Below are positions 21,668 through 35,000 of a DNA stretch of 64,000 nt, in pieces. The notes beneath the pieces are model-generated. The model had not been told where the DNA came from. It did no database searches and saw nothing but the letters and a program-made list of their open reading frames with translations. Every line of letters begins with the position of its first letter. Position 1 is the stretch's first letter. The position numbers and the translations under genes were made by a program. Origin of the DNA: Nymphaea colorata (Eukaryota; Streptophyta; Magnoliopsida; Nymphaeales; Nymphaeaceae); assembly GCF_008831285.2 (NCBI RefSeq), contig NC_037468.1, forward strand, positions 518,501 to 582,500. The letters are read 5' to 3'.

Positions 21668-23304
21668 TCACAGGTTTCCAACAACATCCACCGTACCATC
21701 CCTAATTGATAAGGCGTAACGAGGAACCCTAAGGGAACCCCAGCCCCAAATCTCAAAGGGCCGTGGTAGTATGCCCTCAGGACTATAGGCCACCAAGATG
21801 TGGCGGTACCAATGCCGATGAAACTGAGAATTCAAAGTCGAGGCGGACGCACAATAACGGCGATAACCCGCACCTCTCACACGTCATTCAGTCTGTCCCT
21901 CAACTTTGTTGTACCAGCATCCATGACAGAGCGTGAGTAGCAGATTATATATTAATATGTTTGACTGACGGAATTTATTTGCAAATTCCAAGGTTCCGAG
22001 ACCAGCGATTTCGGCATCGAAAGGCTCTGACCCCCACGCGAGACACTTTCTATAGCATAGAGCTACCTTCTGATCCCCGATGACGATATCGTCACCGACA
22101 TAATCGACGAGGACAGCAACACACCAAAAAATCAAGTGGTTGCATAAGGAGCACAAAGGCCAAGACGTCACCGTTGGATGCAGTGGCTCCGGCGGTTGAT
22201 GTATGAGGTCGCTGTGAATCTGGCACAGGTGGCACTGATTAGCGAACTCGATGGAATCTCGAACCATAGTGGGCCAATAATAGCCCAAGTTTTTGATGCG
22301 GATCTTCATTTTATGACCTGACTGGTGAGCACCTTTTTTTCAACTCCAGATTGGGATCAGACGGACTCTTCAAGCCTAGAAGCATGCACTTCCTTCATGA
22401 GTGTCTTTTCCTCTTTAGGAGAAAGGCACCGAAAATACACAGCTTTGAGGGGCCACCCGGTCCCATCAATGAGTTTGTCAATGTTTTGTCTTCGCAGCAA
22501 CTATATGCGTTCTGCTCTATTCTCGGGCAACCACCCATTTTTCAGTCTTTCGATGTCGCCAATCTTTTTCTTCTTTTCTGAATATTCAACTTCATCAATT
22601 TGATTAACCTCTTCGAAAAGAGTCATGCCCGTTTGTGGGTCTGTCTTTTGTGCTTGGCAGAAGTCACCTGTCTTGAATAGTGATGTTCATTTGTCCCTCC
22701 GGAGGCAAGGCCAGGGCAGCTGCCAATTGAGCCGGGGCATCAGCCTGTGAGTTCTTCCCTCGGGAAATCGATCAAACTCTTCTTGTGTATTTTTAGCTTC
22801 ATAACTGCGGCGAACACCAATTCTTCTTTCCTGACATCATAGATTCCCGTGATTCACAATGAGCAGGGCCTTGATGCACCGCCATGTCCAGGGCTATTTC
22901 AAGGCCGACAATGAGTGCTTCATACTCGGATTCATTGTTGGTGCAGGGCTTTGTCAAGATGAAGTATGAAGTATGCCTCCTTCTGGTGTGACAAGCACTA
23001 TGCCGACACCTGCTTTGGTTGTTTGAGTGCCATCAGGGGCAGTCACAGTTCTTGATGCTCCATCAAAATCAAACCTCAAATATTGGGGCTCGGCTTCAAA
23101 GGCTGATTGAGCTGGTAGAATTTCTTCCTCTGGCAAGTCCGTGTTGAGGGGAGAGTTCTCTGGTATGGGATGTGCTGCCAGAAAATCAGCCATGCCTTGT
23201 CCCTTTATAGCCTTCTGCGGGACATAGGTAATGTCAAACTCCATCAGGAGGAGAGCCCACCAGAAAGCCCTCCTGGATTTCCTAGAGAAGATACAACAGG
23301 ACAT
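21668..23304 (-). mobile_element. Degenerate Ty3/gypsy retrotransposon fragment
   Basis: The minus-strand order is that of a gypsy pol gene. The RT/RNase H junction lies at 23304-22954 (WALLLMEFDITYVPQKAIKG, QGMADFLAAHPIPENS), RNase H continues near 22900 (CTNNESEYEALIVGLEIAL) and 22760-22695 (SQADAPAQLAAALALPPEG), the integrase zinc-binding region lies at 22309-22130 (GYYWPTMVRDSIEFANQCHLC), and a decayed integrase core ends in a GQTE motif near 21887. A further segment, SPEGILP..FEIWG..SLRVPRYAL, lies at about 21790-21710. Stops and frameshifts are frequent, and no LTRs or gag were found. The likely source is the nuclear genome. Confidence 0.87.
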
Positions 23305-26300
23305 GGCCCCCGATCGGTGGCGCTCATGACTGTGGCAACCAGCCCAGTCATCTCTTTCTCTGATAAAGATCTTGCTCCTCCCTCCGTCCCAAACCTATAC
23401 CCGGACATCAATCAAGTCCCCGACCACCTCTGTCCCTGAACTTGGACCAGAGAGCTTTCAGAGTACGCGAGCTAAGTGAGTGGACCAGGCCCACCAAAGA
23501 AGAGGAACTTTCTGAGGAACAACCCGAAACCAGCTAAGGAAAGAGCGGGCCAGGGATAGCTGCTGGTACAACATAAGCACGAGTGGAACGGTCAAAGTGG
23601 TCAAAGAAGTGCTGGAGTGAACCGAAGTTCTTCAACCATCGAGGGTCACGGTCAACTCAATCACTCGTCTATCACCCCGCCCCAAAACCCCCCTTTGAGC
23701 CATTCCCCTTGAACCGGCAAATCCGGATCGAGAAGAAAGGCTCGGATTCAACCTTTTTCTTCAGAGTCAACGCTCCCAGTTCGATTTTTCATATTTTGAA
23801 CCAGTTGACTTGCCTTGAAAAAGGATAAAGAATGGACGTTTTGGTTCCAGGCCAAGGCCCGTGGAAGACACGGGAGCTAAGCTCAGAGAGGCCTGATTGA
23901 CCAACAGGGGGAGGGAATGCTCTGAAGGGTACCTTTTTGCCCAAACCCTTCACGAGGAACTGCCATGACTCTATCTGAAAAAAAGGAAGAACTCCGATTG
24001 TTTGGTTTTGAGGGGCGAATCGACATGACCAGGGGATGAGGGCTTGACTCTTCTCGGCAGAAGACGAGGCCCTGTTACAGCCATTGACCAGGGTCGGGGG
24101 GAAGAAACTTGAGAATTGTAATGAAGGGACGGAAAAGAGGAATGAGTCTAGTTTTGAATATAGGAGGTTCGACGATCAAGTAATGGAAACGTGGGAGACA
24201 GATCAAAGATAATTAGGGTTTGCCATAGCTTGCCATAGTTCGTCTTCGAAGCAGTCTGATTCTAGACATGGCATTCAAAGAGGGCTTTCCGTCCGCACAG
24301 TCAAGCGTGTGCATTTAGAAAGGTGGACTTCTGTAGGCCCTGTTCGACTATGTATGTCCAAGCACACAAGCAACGAAGTCGGGTGGTGGTCTGGACCTCC
24401 GAAGAACCGAAAGCAAAGCGCTATGCCGGGATCGGGTCAAAAGCAAAAGTCTAGCGCGCAGAGCAGAGCATCAAGTCTTGGCTTGATTAGGACAAGCGTA
24501 GCAAAACCTTGTGGCACTGCCCTTTCAGGTATATCCCATACATCGACCAACCAAGTCAGCTTTCACTTCAACGGAGATAGAAAGTCGTTTATCAATTCCC
24601 AGCGTGACACACTAGATACAGCTGCAGAGACATGAATCCAATCTTTTGTCTCCCTTCTTGCTAGGGAAGAGGGTTGCCCATATTCTCTATCTTGATTCGG
24701 AAAGTGTCTTAACGGATGCATCTCAAGCTCTCGCTTTCAGAGCAGATGTGCGAGAAGTTGAATGACGAAGCTATGCTTATATCTATCTCAGAGTCAGGGG
24801 CTGACCTGACCGCATTTCCAATCCACAAGCAAAGCATTGAATGAACACAGAAAAGAGTGGGAAGATGTTCCTAGACTTGAGAGGGTCCTCTGAAGCTTTC
24901 AACTCATCATATGGCTATGCTTATGCGCGAGAACTTGTGTACATAAAATCATGAAAGAGCATTTCGAGATGGAAGCAAATACTGACAATGAAATCACAGA
25001 CTCAGTAACCGGGGAAGCTCTCAAGGCAAGGTAGCCCCATTCGCACCGCTTTCACAGCCCAAGAGAGAGCTCAGCGAGGCGTATCATCTAAAGTAGGACT
25101 TTCATGCTAATTTGAATATGTAGTTGACAAGGCCTCTGTCTAAGCAGGAAAAGAAGGAGTTGGGGTCGAGAGGATTCAATCTCAGCCATCTTTCTTTATC
25201 AAAGAATCGACATCTACCATCCACGAATGTTAATGCTTCGATATCAATGAATTTGGGGACATTGCCCAGTTCTTATAACACATCTATGATACCAACAAGA
25301 ACAAATCTGGGACAGAAGCAGGAATTGGATCGTCCCTTTTTTTGCCGATGCGACCTCTCCTTAGACGGAGAATGAATTAGCAACCGATCCAAACCTTCTT
25401 TCCTCCCTTGCCAACTGCCCTTGATAAAGGGGATTCCCCTGATTCGACTGAGATCTCGATCTCTTCTTTCTGCGAATGTGCCTGCGTCTGTTTATGTCCT
25501 TTTGGATAGAAATGTAGCTTCGTTCGGAACAATTGGCTTCGGGGATAAACGGGATCTCTTGGAAAGGCGTCCGCCGATGCAGATGGAAATTCGTTAGAGG
25601 GACCGGCTTAATTGCATTCGACACGGTATAGAAATTGTGGTTTGAGAACCAAGGCGCTTGCGGTTTGTATACTCGTCATTACGAAGCCAGAAAGAAGAGG
25701 CCAAAAAGCCGTATTGCCCGCGCCTTTAGCCAGGATAGGGTTTTGGAGAAAGATAGGTCAGCGGTCAGCCGCAAAGGAATTCGCTATTAGTATGATTTGA
25801 GAGAGGAAAAAAGAAATTTGATATAAGGAAAGCAAGGCTATAGTGCGTTCCCAAGCGCGCAGGGGTAGAGAGTTGGGTCAAAAGGGGAAACCGCCTTCCT
25901 TGAACCCACGCTAACTGAGCCGTAGCTGATTAGCTTACTGAGTCAAAGCTCTCACGAGATCTCGCCCCTGTCAAGTAAATGAAAGGCAAGTCACGGGATC
26001 GGGGGATTAGACCGAAGGAAGAGAAGGCTGAAACAAGCAGTCCTATATTGCATGTAGGAAGGGCGGGGCATACTTCGATCAATATCAATGTTTTGGAAAA
26101 ATCCGAACGAATGTCATTTGACATGGCGACCTATGTGGAATGCCTCGTTAGGCAAATACGATGCAAGACCTGAAGGTCAAGACGTCATTTTCTTCTCTAA
26201 CTACACTACTTCAAGCACACGGCTCTCCGGTCAGTGGCAGGTGCCGGTTTCGATGCAATTTCCAGAAAAGACCCGTATTCCCACAGATAAACGAACCGGA

Positions 26301-26732
26301 GGGACACCACAGCTGATATGGAATGATATTTAAACTTTCTTAGAAAGCTTCCTCGCGACTCGGGATAGGTGCAAGGAGAGCCAGGGAAAACCCTGACGTT
26401 ACTAATGAGCTCCTTGGGGTGATAACAGAAGATAATCTTGGCTACTCACCTCCCCGCTTCCCTGATTCCTAATGGACTACGAGGACCCTAGGACGACGGA
26501 CTCTGAGAAAGAAGGATGACCGGATGGCCCGGAAAGAATGTCTGACTTCCTGGCTTTGACTCTTTCCTGTGCTTACTAATGGAAGCACAGGACCGACTCT
26601 GAGTAGAAAGTATAGCGCCTTTGTCCTCTAACAAACAGAAAGAGGAAAGCCCCAAAAGGAAAGACTGATTAACAGACAGAGAGGGAGGAGATTGACTAGA
26701 AGCAGAGAGCGCATGTGCATTGGCTAAAGGAT
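23305..26732. other. Spacer without recognisable genes
   Basis: About 3.4 kb with no mitochondrial gene, tRNA or rRNA that I can recognise. Frames at 24309-24635 (+), 25124-25375 (+) and 26088-26333 (+) are among the longest and lack family motifs. Confidence 0.5.
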
Positions 26733-26841
26733 CAAAGCACTCGCAACTTTCAATGGCAAGTCACGAGCAAAGCCCAAAAAGCACTCGCAACTTTGAATGC
26801 TGAAAGAAGGGATCAAGGTTTGACGGATTGATGGAAAGGTT
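26733..26841. repeat. CGCAAAG elements at the left border of R4
   Basis: Two copies of an AAAGCACTCGCAACTTT-type element lie between about 26735 and 26815, followed by the GGATCAAGGTTTGACGGAT module that also precedes R3. Confidence 0.72.
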
Positions 26842-29348
26842 ATGGAAAGGTCAGGACTAATGAGAATGATTGAGGAATGATTATGGAAGGACAGGACCCT
26901 TTTGAAAGGTCAGGACTCTGAAAGGTCAGGACTAATGAGAATGATTGAGGAAAAGTCAGAACTCACCTTATCAAAAAGGTCAAGACTGTCTTTCAAAGTC
27001 AGGACTAACCTGACCAAAAAGATCAAGACTGTCTTGAAAGATCAGAACTTCTTCTTCTTAAAAGGACAGGACCCTTTTGAAAGGTCAGGACTCATGACAA
27101 TTGTATGCCATTAGTACTCACTTGACAAACAAATGCCATTAGTACTCACTTGACAACAAAATGCCATTAGTACTCACTTGACAACAAAATGCCATTAGTA
27201 CTCACTTGACAAACAAATGCCATTTTCCATCAACAATGAGTACTCACCTTATCAAAAAGGTCAAGACTGTATTTCACAGTCAGGACTGACCTTATCAAAA
27301 AGGTCAAGACTGTCTTTCAAAGTCAGGACTAACCTTACCAAAAAGGTCAAGACTGTCTTGAAAGGTCAGGACTGATTCTTCTGGAAAGGTCAAGACTGTC
27401 TTGAAAGGTCAGGACTCATTCTTCTTGAAAGGTCAGGACTGATTATGGAAGGACAGGACCAATTGCAATTGTATGCCATTAGTACTCACCTTATCAAAAA
27501 GGTCAAGACTGTATTTCACAGTCAGGACTGACCTTACCAAAAAGGTCAAGACTGTCTTGAAAGGTCAGGACTGATTCTTCTTGAAAGGTCAAGACTCTGA
27601 AAGGTCAGGACTAATGAGAATGATTGAGGAATGACCATCAAGACTCATTTGTATGTCATCAGTACTCACCATACCAAAAAGATGAAGACTTTTTTGAAAG
27701 GTCAAGACTCATTTGTATGTCATCAGTACTCACCATACCAAACAGGTCAGGACTCATTATGGAAAAGTCAGGAAGGTCAAGACTCATTTGTATGTCATCA
27801 GTACTCACCTTATCAAAAAGGTCAAGACTGTCTTTCAAAGTCAGGACTAACCTGACCAAAAAGATCAAGACTATCTGATCAGGACTGATTCTTCTGGTCA
27901 AGACTGTATTTCACAGTCAGGACTGACCTTACCAAAAAGGTCAAGACTGTCTTGAAAGGTCAGGACTTTTGATGGAAGGACAGGACCAATTGCAATTGTA
28001 TGCCATTAGTACTCACCTGACCAAAAATGGAAAGGTCAAGACTGTCTTGAAATCAGTACTGACCTTATCAAAAAGGTCAAGACTGTCTTTCAAAGTCAGG
28101 ACTAACCTTACCAAAAAGATCAAGACTATCTGATCAGGACTGATTCTTCTGGTCAAGACTGTATTTCAAGGTCAGGACTGACCTTACCAAAAAGGTCAAG
28201 ACTGTCTTGAAAGGTCAGGACTGATTCTTCTGGTCAAGACTGTCTTGAAAGGTCAGGACTCATTCTTCTTGAAAGGTCAGGACTCATTGCAATTCAATGC
28301 CATTAGTACTCACTTGACAAACAAATGCCATTAGTACTCACTTGACAAACAAATGCCATTAGTACTCACTTGACAAACAAATGCCATTAGTGCTCACCAT
28401 ACCAACATGAGTACTCACCATACCAAAACAGGTGAGGACTCATTATGGACAGGACTACTTTCCGGTCAAGACTCATTTGTATGTCATCAGTACTCACCAT
28501 ACCAAACAGGTCAGGACTCACCTTACCATACAAGACTCCTTTGTATGTCATCAGTACTCACCTTATCAAAAAGGTCAAGACTGTCTTTCAAAGTCAGGAC
28601 TAACCTTACCAAAAAGATCAAGACTATCTGATCAGGACTGATTCTTCTGGTCAAGACTGTATTTCACAGTCAGGACTGACCTTACCAAAAAGGTCAAGAC
28701 TGTCTTGAAAGGTCAGGACTGATTCTTCTGGAAAGGTCAGGACTCATTATGGAAAAGTCAGGAAGGTGAGGACTGTTTTGAAAGGTCAGGACTTTCTGGA
28801 AAGGTCAAGACTCTGAAAGGTCAGGACTAATGAGAATGATTGAGGAATGACCATCAAGACTCATTTGTATGTCATCAGTACTCACCTTTTTTGAAAGATC
28901 AAGACTATCTTGAAAGATCAGGACTGATTCTTCTGGAAAGGTCAAGACTGTATTTCACAGTCAGGACTGACCTTATCAAAAAGGTCAAGACTGTCTTTCA
29001 AAGTCAGGACTAACCTTACCAAAAAGGTCAAGACTGTCTTGAAAGGTCAGGACTTTTGATGGAAGGACAGGACCAATTGCAATTGTATGCCATTAGTACT
29101 CACCTGACCAAAAATGGAAAGGTTAAGACTGTCTTGAAAGGTCAGGACTGATTCTTCTTGAAAGATGAAGACTCATTGCAATTGTATGCCATTAGTACTC
29201 ACTGTACAAACAAATGCCATTAGTACTCACTTGACAAACAAATGCCATTTCACCATACCAACATGAGTACTCACTATACCAAAAAGATGCCATTTTCCAT
29301 ACAACAAATTGTATGCCTTCCAAAATCCATGACAATTGCAAATTGATG
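26842..29348 (+). repeat. Modular repeat block R4
   Basis: This plus-oriented block begins with the 406-bp module shared with R3, continues with about 2 kb of the common units including a 28-bp tandem run at about 28295-28400, and ends at 29348 with the shared terminus ...CAAATTGATG. Frames inside, for example 27624-27878, are repeat by-products. Confidence 0.93.
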
Positions 29349-29680
29349 TCCTTTCAAGTCCAAAAAAATGACATTCACTCTGATAGTGGTTCGTTTGGAC
29401 ATTGAAAGCCAAAGCGAAGCGAGTGTGCTTTGTCAAAGGTCAAGCCAAAGCTTTGCGAGATTCAAAGACAAAGTCAAAAGCACTAATGCCAACTATCAGA
29501 TTGAAAGCCATTTCCGTCAGAGCTTCGCTTTGCGAGTTCCCTTCTTTCAGAAAGCACTCGCAAAGCGTAGGGCTTTGCTCGTGACGTGACATGACACGCA
29601 ATTCAAAGTTGCGAGTTCCCTGACGCAATTCAAAGTTGTCCCTAACGCAATGAAATGCGAGTGCTTTGATCTTTCTCGCG
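29349..29680. repeat. CGCAAAG elements at the right border of R4
   Basis: There are several copies in both orientations, including GCACTCGCAAAGCGTAGGGC near 29555-29575, which can pair with the following TTTGCTC segment, and GCAATTCAAAGTTGCGAG variants at 29595-29660. Confidence 0.7.
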
Positions 29681-30562
29681 TAAAAGGCGCGTATATCGCG
29701 CTTGTCTTGAGCCCTTTTTAGCGGAAGCCTACCCTGACCCCCTTGCTTTCTATCGATATGGGCCAGCAGATTCCTGGTGTCAATCAAAGTCAGAAAGCGC
29801 CCGTCTGACCCTTGACTAGCTAGCAGCGCTTTTGGGGCCATAACTACAGGGCCGTAGAGAGGCAAACCTTAACTTACCGCAGCTCAATGAGGTACCAATC
29901 CAGTAAGACTACCACCCAAAAACTGAGGGGAGGACTTCTCTGCACTCGCCTGAAAGCGCCTAAGGAGAAGGTCAGGAAGCATTAGGGAAGGCCTATAAAG
30001 AAGGGAAGGAGAAAAGAAAAGTCGTCAAGCCAAGGTGTTCTCCTCTAGTCCTCCTTACTAGTCATTGACTCCGCTAGTGGGCCAAGCAACAGTTATTAGG
30101 ACACTCAACCTGCCTTAACTGACTGACAGAGGAACTTACAGAAGGACGTCGAAAGTCTTGAAGACTAACCAAAAATGAGTCGAACAGTCCCCCCTAGCCC
30201 CAAAGGGGGAACCCAGCCAATGAAACCGTTCCGCTTGTGCCGCTCCCCCGAGCGACGCTACACTTCCTGGAATTAGCCGAAAGGCAGTTCCCAGATAGTC
30301 CATTCCTCAGCTAAAGGAAGAAGTCAACTTCTTAATGCCACTAGTCAACAGATATTCATGCAAGAAAAGGTCTCTAGTACCAGTCAGTCTATCAGTCTAA
30401 AAGCGGAAAGCCTGAATAAGGCAGGCAAGTGACGGTCTATAATGCCAGTAGGATGAGCTCATGGAAGCTAGTAGTCTGGTCTGGAAGCGGAAAGCTCAGA
30501 ACTCAGCTACGAAAATCACTCAAAGCTCTCATCAAAAATCAAGGGCTCCTTATTCATTTCAT
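29681..30562. other. Spacer without recognisable genes
   Basis: No gene was identified. A minus-strand frame at 29865-29440 overlaps the border repeats and is not convincing. Confidence 0.5.
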
Positions 30563-30700
30563 TCGAATAGGGCGAGTACCATCGTTCCTCTTCCGGAAGG
30601 GAAGCAAAGGATGTCGATGGGTTAGTCAAAACCAAAGCAGATGGGTCCTAGATCAAAAGCCAGGTTGGTGGCTAAGGGGTACACTCGACGAGTATGGGCT
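30563..30700 (+). pseudogene. Ty1/copia reverse transcriptase fragment
   Basis: Three frames together show the start of a copia reverse transcriptase: VPLPEGKQ near 30570-30593, GCRWV near 30609-30623, a KTKADGS segment near 30627-30648, and KARLVAKGYT near 30655-30685. This is the conserved order LPEGK - GCKWV - K.DG - KARLVAKGY. Two frameshifts and a stop inactivate it. Only about 140 bp remain. Confidence 0.8.
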
Positions 30701-32082
30701 TTCTGATGAGGAAACCTGAGCACCAGTAGCAAAGTTCCGTTCGAACCCCTTTGATAGTGCTGTTGCTGCCGCTATCAAATGGCCTATGTATCAGCTCTTC
30801 CTTCATTTCATGGTTCAAGTCGAAGAGGAAAGAACTATGGATCCTCCTCCTTGGCTTCCTATCTCATCATAATGCCAGCTTTTTAAGCATGTCCTCGTGC
30901 TTGGTTTGAGCCAGTGGTTCATTGCCACTCACTTAATGATCTCGCAGCAGTGCGGACTCATCTATGTTTGTCAGGCACACAGATAGAGGTCAACTCAAAA
31001 GTCTATGTCGCTTTGAGTGTTGTGGAAAGAAGACAAAGTCTTGACTGTTGCAAAAGTGTTGAAAGACTTCACTCATTCAGGCGTACTTGCTCGATGTTGG
31101 CAAGGACGAGCGGAAGACGGAATCCCTCGAGATGAAGGAAGGACGGATTGATAACGTTCTCGTTCGAGCCCCTGACATCCGGTTACGGTACTTACCGGCT
31201 AGACAGAGACCGAGATTCTTTTGAGGCGTGACTTAATGGATGAATGAAAGACTATCGTATATCGTTCTTTCTCTGTATTAACAGACTGACCAGAAAGGGA
31301 AGGGCAACAATGGAGATAACCGAGCAAAGGGTCAGGACCGAAAGAAGACGCAAGGAACCCCTGTGGTACCGAGACTACGCAAGGGAAAGAGTCAATATCC
31401 TCTTCCTATGGTTGTTCTTGTTTTTCCGAAAGAAAAAAAAAGTAGGTGTTGGGGCCATAGTAGGTGAGCTTATGAAGAGAAGAATTGGCTTTCCCTGATC
31501 GTAGGAGTGGGAGAGGGAATAGACAGAATAGTATGAGATCTGATAAGGATCCTCAAAGATCTTCTATTTGTATTTAGAGTCAGACCTACGGTACAAAAGC
31601 GGAGAAGGAAGAGTACATAGACTGGCTGTGGTTTTCATCCACGGATATGAGGAATACACAGCGCTCTGGTAAACAAGCAAAGAGTGGAACCTCCGCTCCG
31701 GTTGATTTGCCTGCTCAGCCGCAACTCCTAAAAGGGGCTCAGCGCCTTGGTCTATAGGACTGTCTTGCTTGCCAGTTAGGCGAGTGTTTTCGTGTCTGGT
31801 GATGAGGGCTTTTTTTGTGAGGAAGTAAGCTGAAGCTAGTCCCTCTCGCAAGGTTGATCTGTTGACTTTGTAGTAGTAATGTGGTACGGTTTTGCAGGGA
31901 GGGGCTGGGCGGAGCAAGTGAAGATAAAGAAGGTTCTGTCTCTCCCGATAAAACGGAGTCTCTTGAATCAACTACTCTCTTCCTTGCCTTTCAAGCAAGC
32001 ATGGGAATAAGGAGGTTAGTGCTAGAGTTTGAGATGTGGAAGCAGTCCCACAAGCAAAGGAAAGGAGATTATTGAAAAGAAA
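30701..32082. other. Spacer without recognisable genes
   Basis: No gene was identified. The minus-strand frame at 31971-31564 starts at a non-ATG codon and has no family motif; the plus-strand frame at 31244-31498 is also unsupported. Confidence 0.5.
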
Positions 32083-35000
32083 TTATGGAAAGGTTCTTGA
32101 AAGGTCAGGAAGGTCAAGACTCATTTGTATGTCATCAGTACTCACCTTATCAAAAAGGTCAAGACTGTCTTTCACAGTCAGGACTAACCTTACCAAAAAG
32201 ATCAAGACTATCTGATCAGGACTGATTCTTCTGGTCAAGACTGTATTTCACAGTCAGGACTGACCTTACCAAAAAGGTCAAGACTGTCTTGAAAGGTCAG
32301 GACTTTTGATGGAAGGACAGGACCAATTGCAATTGTATGCCATTAGTACTCACCTGACCAAAAATGGAAAGGTCAAGACTGTCTTGAAATCAGTACTGAC
32401 CTTTTTTGAAAGATCAAGACTATCTGATCAGGACTGATTCTTCTGGTCAAGACTGTCTTTCACAGTCAGGACTAACCTTACCAAAAAGATCAAGACTATC
32501 TGATCAGGACTGATTCTTCTGGTCAAGACTGTATTTCAAGGTCAGGACTGACCTTACCAAAAAGGTCAAGACTGTCTTGAAAGGTCAGGACTGATTCTTC
32601 TGGTCAAGACTGTCTTGAAAGGTCAGGACTGATTATGGAAGGACAGGACCAATTGCAATTGTATGCCATTAGTACTCACCTGACCATACAAGACTCATTT
32701 GTATGTCATCAGTACTCACCTTATCAAAAAGGTCAAGACTGTCTTTCAAAGTCAGGACTAACCTTACCAAAAAGATCAAGACTATCTGATCAGGACTGAT
32801 TCTTCTGGTCAAGACTGTATTTCACAGTCAGGACTGACCTTACCAAAAAGATCAAGACTGTCTTGAAAGGTCAGGACTTTTGATGGAAGGACAGGACCAA
32901 TTGCAATTGTATGCCATTAGTACTCACCTGACCAAAAATGGAAAGGTCAAGACTGTCTTGAAAGGTCAGGACTCATTCTTCTTGAAAGGTGAAGACTCTT
33001 TTGAAAGGTCAGGACTCTGAAAGGTCAGGACTAATGAGAATGATTGAGGAAAAGTCAGATTCCATACAGGACTCATTGCAATTGTATGCCATTAGTACTC
33101 ACTTGACAACAAATTGTATGTCATTAGTACTCACTTGACAAACAAATGCCATTAGTACTCACTTGACAAACAAATGCCATTAGTACTCACTGTACAAACA
33201 AATGTCATTAGTACTCACCATACCAAAACAGGTCAGGACTGTCTGGAAAGGTCAAGACTCTGAAAGGTCAGGACTAATGAGAATGATTGAGGAATGACCA
33301 TCAAGACTCATTTGTATGTCATCAGTACTCACCATACCAAACAGGTCAGGACTCATTATGGAAAAGTCAGGAAGGTGAGGACTTTCTGGAAAGGTCAAGA
33401 CTCATTTGTATGTCATCAGTACTCACCTGACCATACAAGACTCATTTGTATGTCATCAGTACTCACCTTATCAAAAAGGTCAAGACTGTCTTTCAAAGTC
33501 AGGACTAACCTTACCAAAAAGATCAAGACTATCTGATCAGGACTGATTCTTCTGGTCAAGACTGTCTTTCACAGTCAGGACTGACCTTACCAAAAAGATC
33601 AAGACTGTCTTGAAAGGTCAGGACTTTTGATGGAAGGACAGGACCAATTGCAATTGTATGCCATTAGTACTCACCTGACCAAAAATGGAAAGGTCAAGAC
33701 TGTCTTGAAAGGTCAGGACTCATTCTTCTTGAAAGGTCAGGACTGATTATGGAAGGACAGGACCAATTGCAATTGTATGCCATTAGTACTCACCTTATCA
33801 AAAAGGTCAAGACTGTCTTTCACAGTCAGGACTGACCTTATCAAAAAGGTCAAGACTGTCTTTCACAGTCAGGACTAACCTTACCAAAAAGGTCAAGACT
33901 GTCTTGAAAGGTCAGGACTGATTCTTCTGGTCAAGACTGTCTTGAAAGGTCAGGACTGATTCTTCTTGAAAGGTCAAGACTCTGAAAGGTCAGGACTAAT
34001 GAGAATGATTGAGGAATGACCATCAAGACTCATTTGTATGTCATCAGTACTCACCTTATCAAAAAGGTCAAGACTGTCTTTCAAAGTCAGGACTGACCTT
34101 ATCAAAAAGGTCAAGACTGTCTTTCACAGTCAGGACTAACCTTACCAAAAAGGTCAAGACTGTCTTGAAAGGTCAGGACTGATTCTTCTGGTCAAGACTG
34201 TCTTGAAAGGTCAGGACTGATTTTTCTTGAAAGGTCAAGACTGTCTTGAAATCAGTACTGACCTTATCAAAAAGGTCAAGACTGTCTTTCACAGTCAGGA
34301 CTAACCTTACCAAAAAGATCAAGACTATCTGATCAGGACTGATTCTTCTGGTCAAGACTGTATTTCAAGGTCAGGACTGACCTTACCAAAAAGGTCAAGA
34401 CTGTCTTGAAAGGTCAGGACTGATTCTTCTGGTCAAGACTGTCTTGAAAGGTCAGGACTGATTATGGAAGGACAGGACCAATTGCAATTGTATGCCATTA
34501 GTACTCACCTGACCATACAAGACTCATTTGTATGTCATCAGTACTCACCTTATCAAAAAGGTCAAGACTGTCTTTCAAAGTCAGGACTGACCTTACCAAA
34601 AAGATCAAGACTATCTGATCAGGACTGATTCTTCTGGTCAAGACTGTATTTCACAGTCAGGACTGACCTTACCAAAAAGATCAAGACTGTCTTGAAAGGT
34701 CAGGACTTTTGATGGAAGGACAGGACCAATTGCAATTGTATGCCATTAGTACTCACCTGACCAAAAATGGAAAGGTCAAGACTGTCTTGAAAGGTCAGGA
34801 CTCATTCTTCTGGAAAGGTCAGGACTCTTTTGAAAGGTCAAGACTCATTTGTATGTCATCAGTACTCACCTTATCAAAAAGGTCAAGACTGTCTTTCAAA
34901 GTCAGGACTAACCTTACCAAAAAGATCAAGACTATCTGATCAGGACTGATTCTTCTGGTCAAGACTGTATTTCACAGTCAGGACTGACCTTACCAAAAAG

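Noticed and set aside
24309-24635. Candidate copia-like ORF of 108 codons
   Set aside because: It contains loosely similar words, but none of the ordered copia motifs in any frame.
31564-31971. 135-codon minus-strand ORF
   Set aside because: It starts at a non-ATG codon and has no recognisable motif or helix pattern; it is probably a chance open frame.
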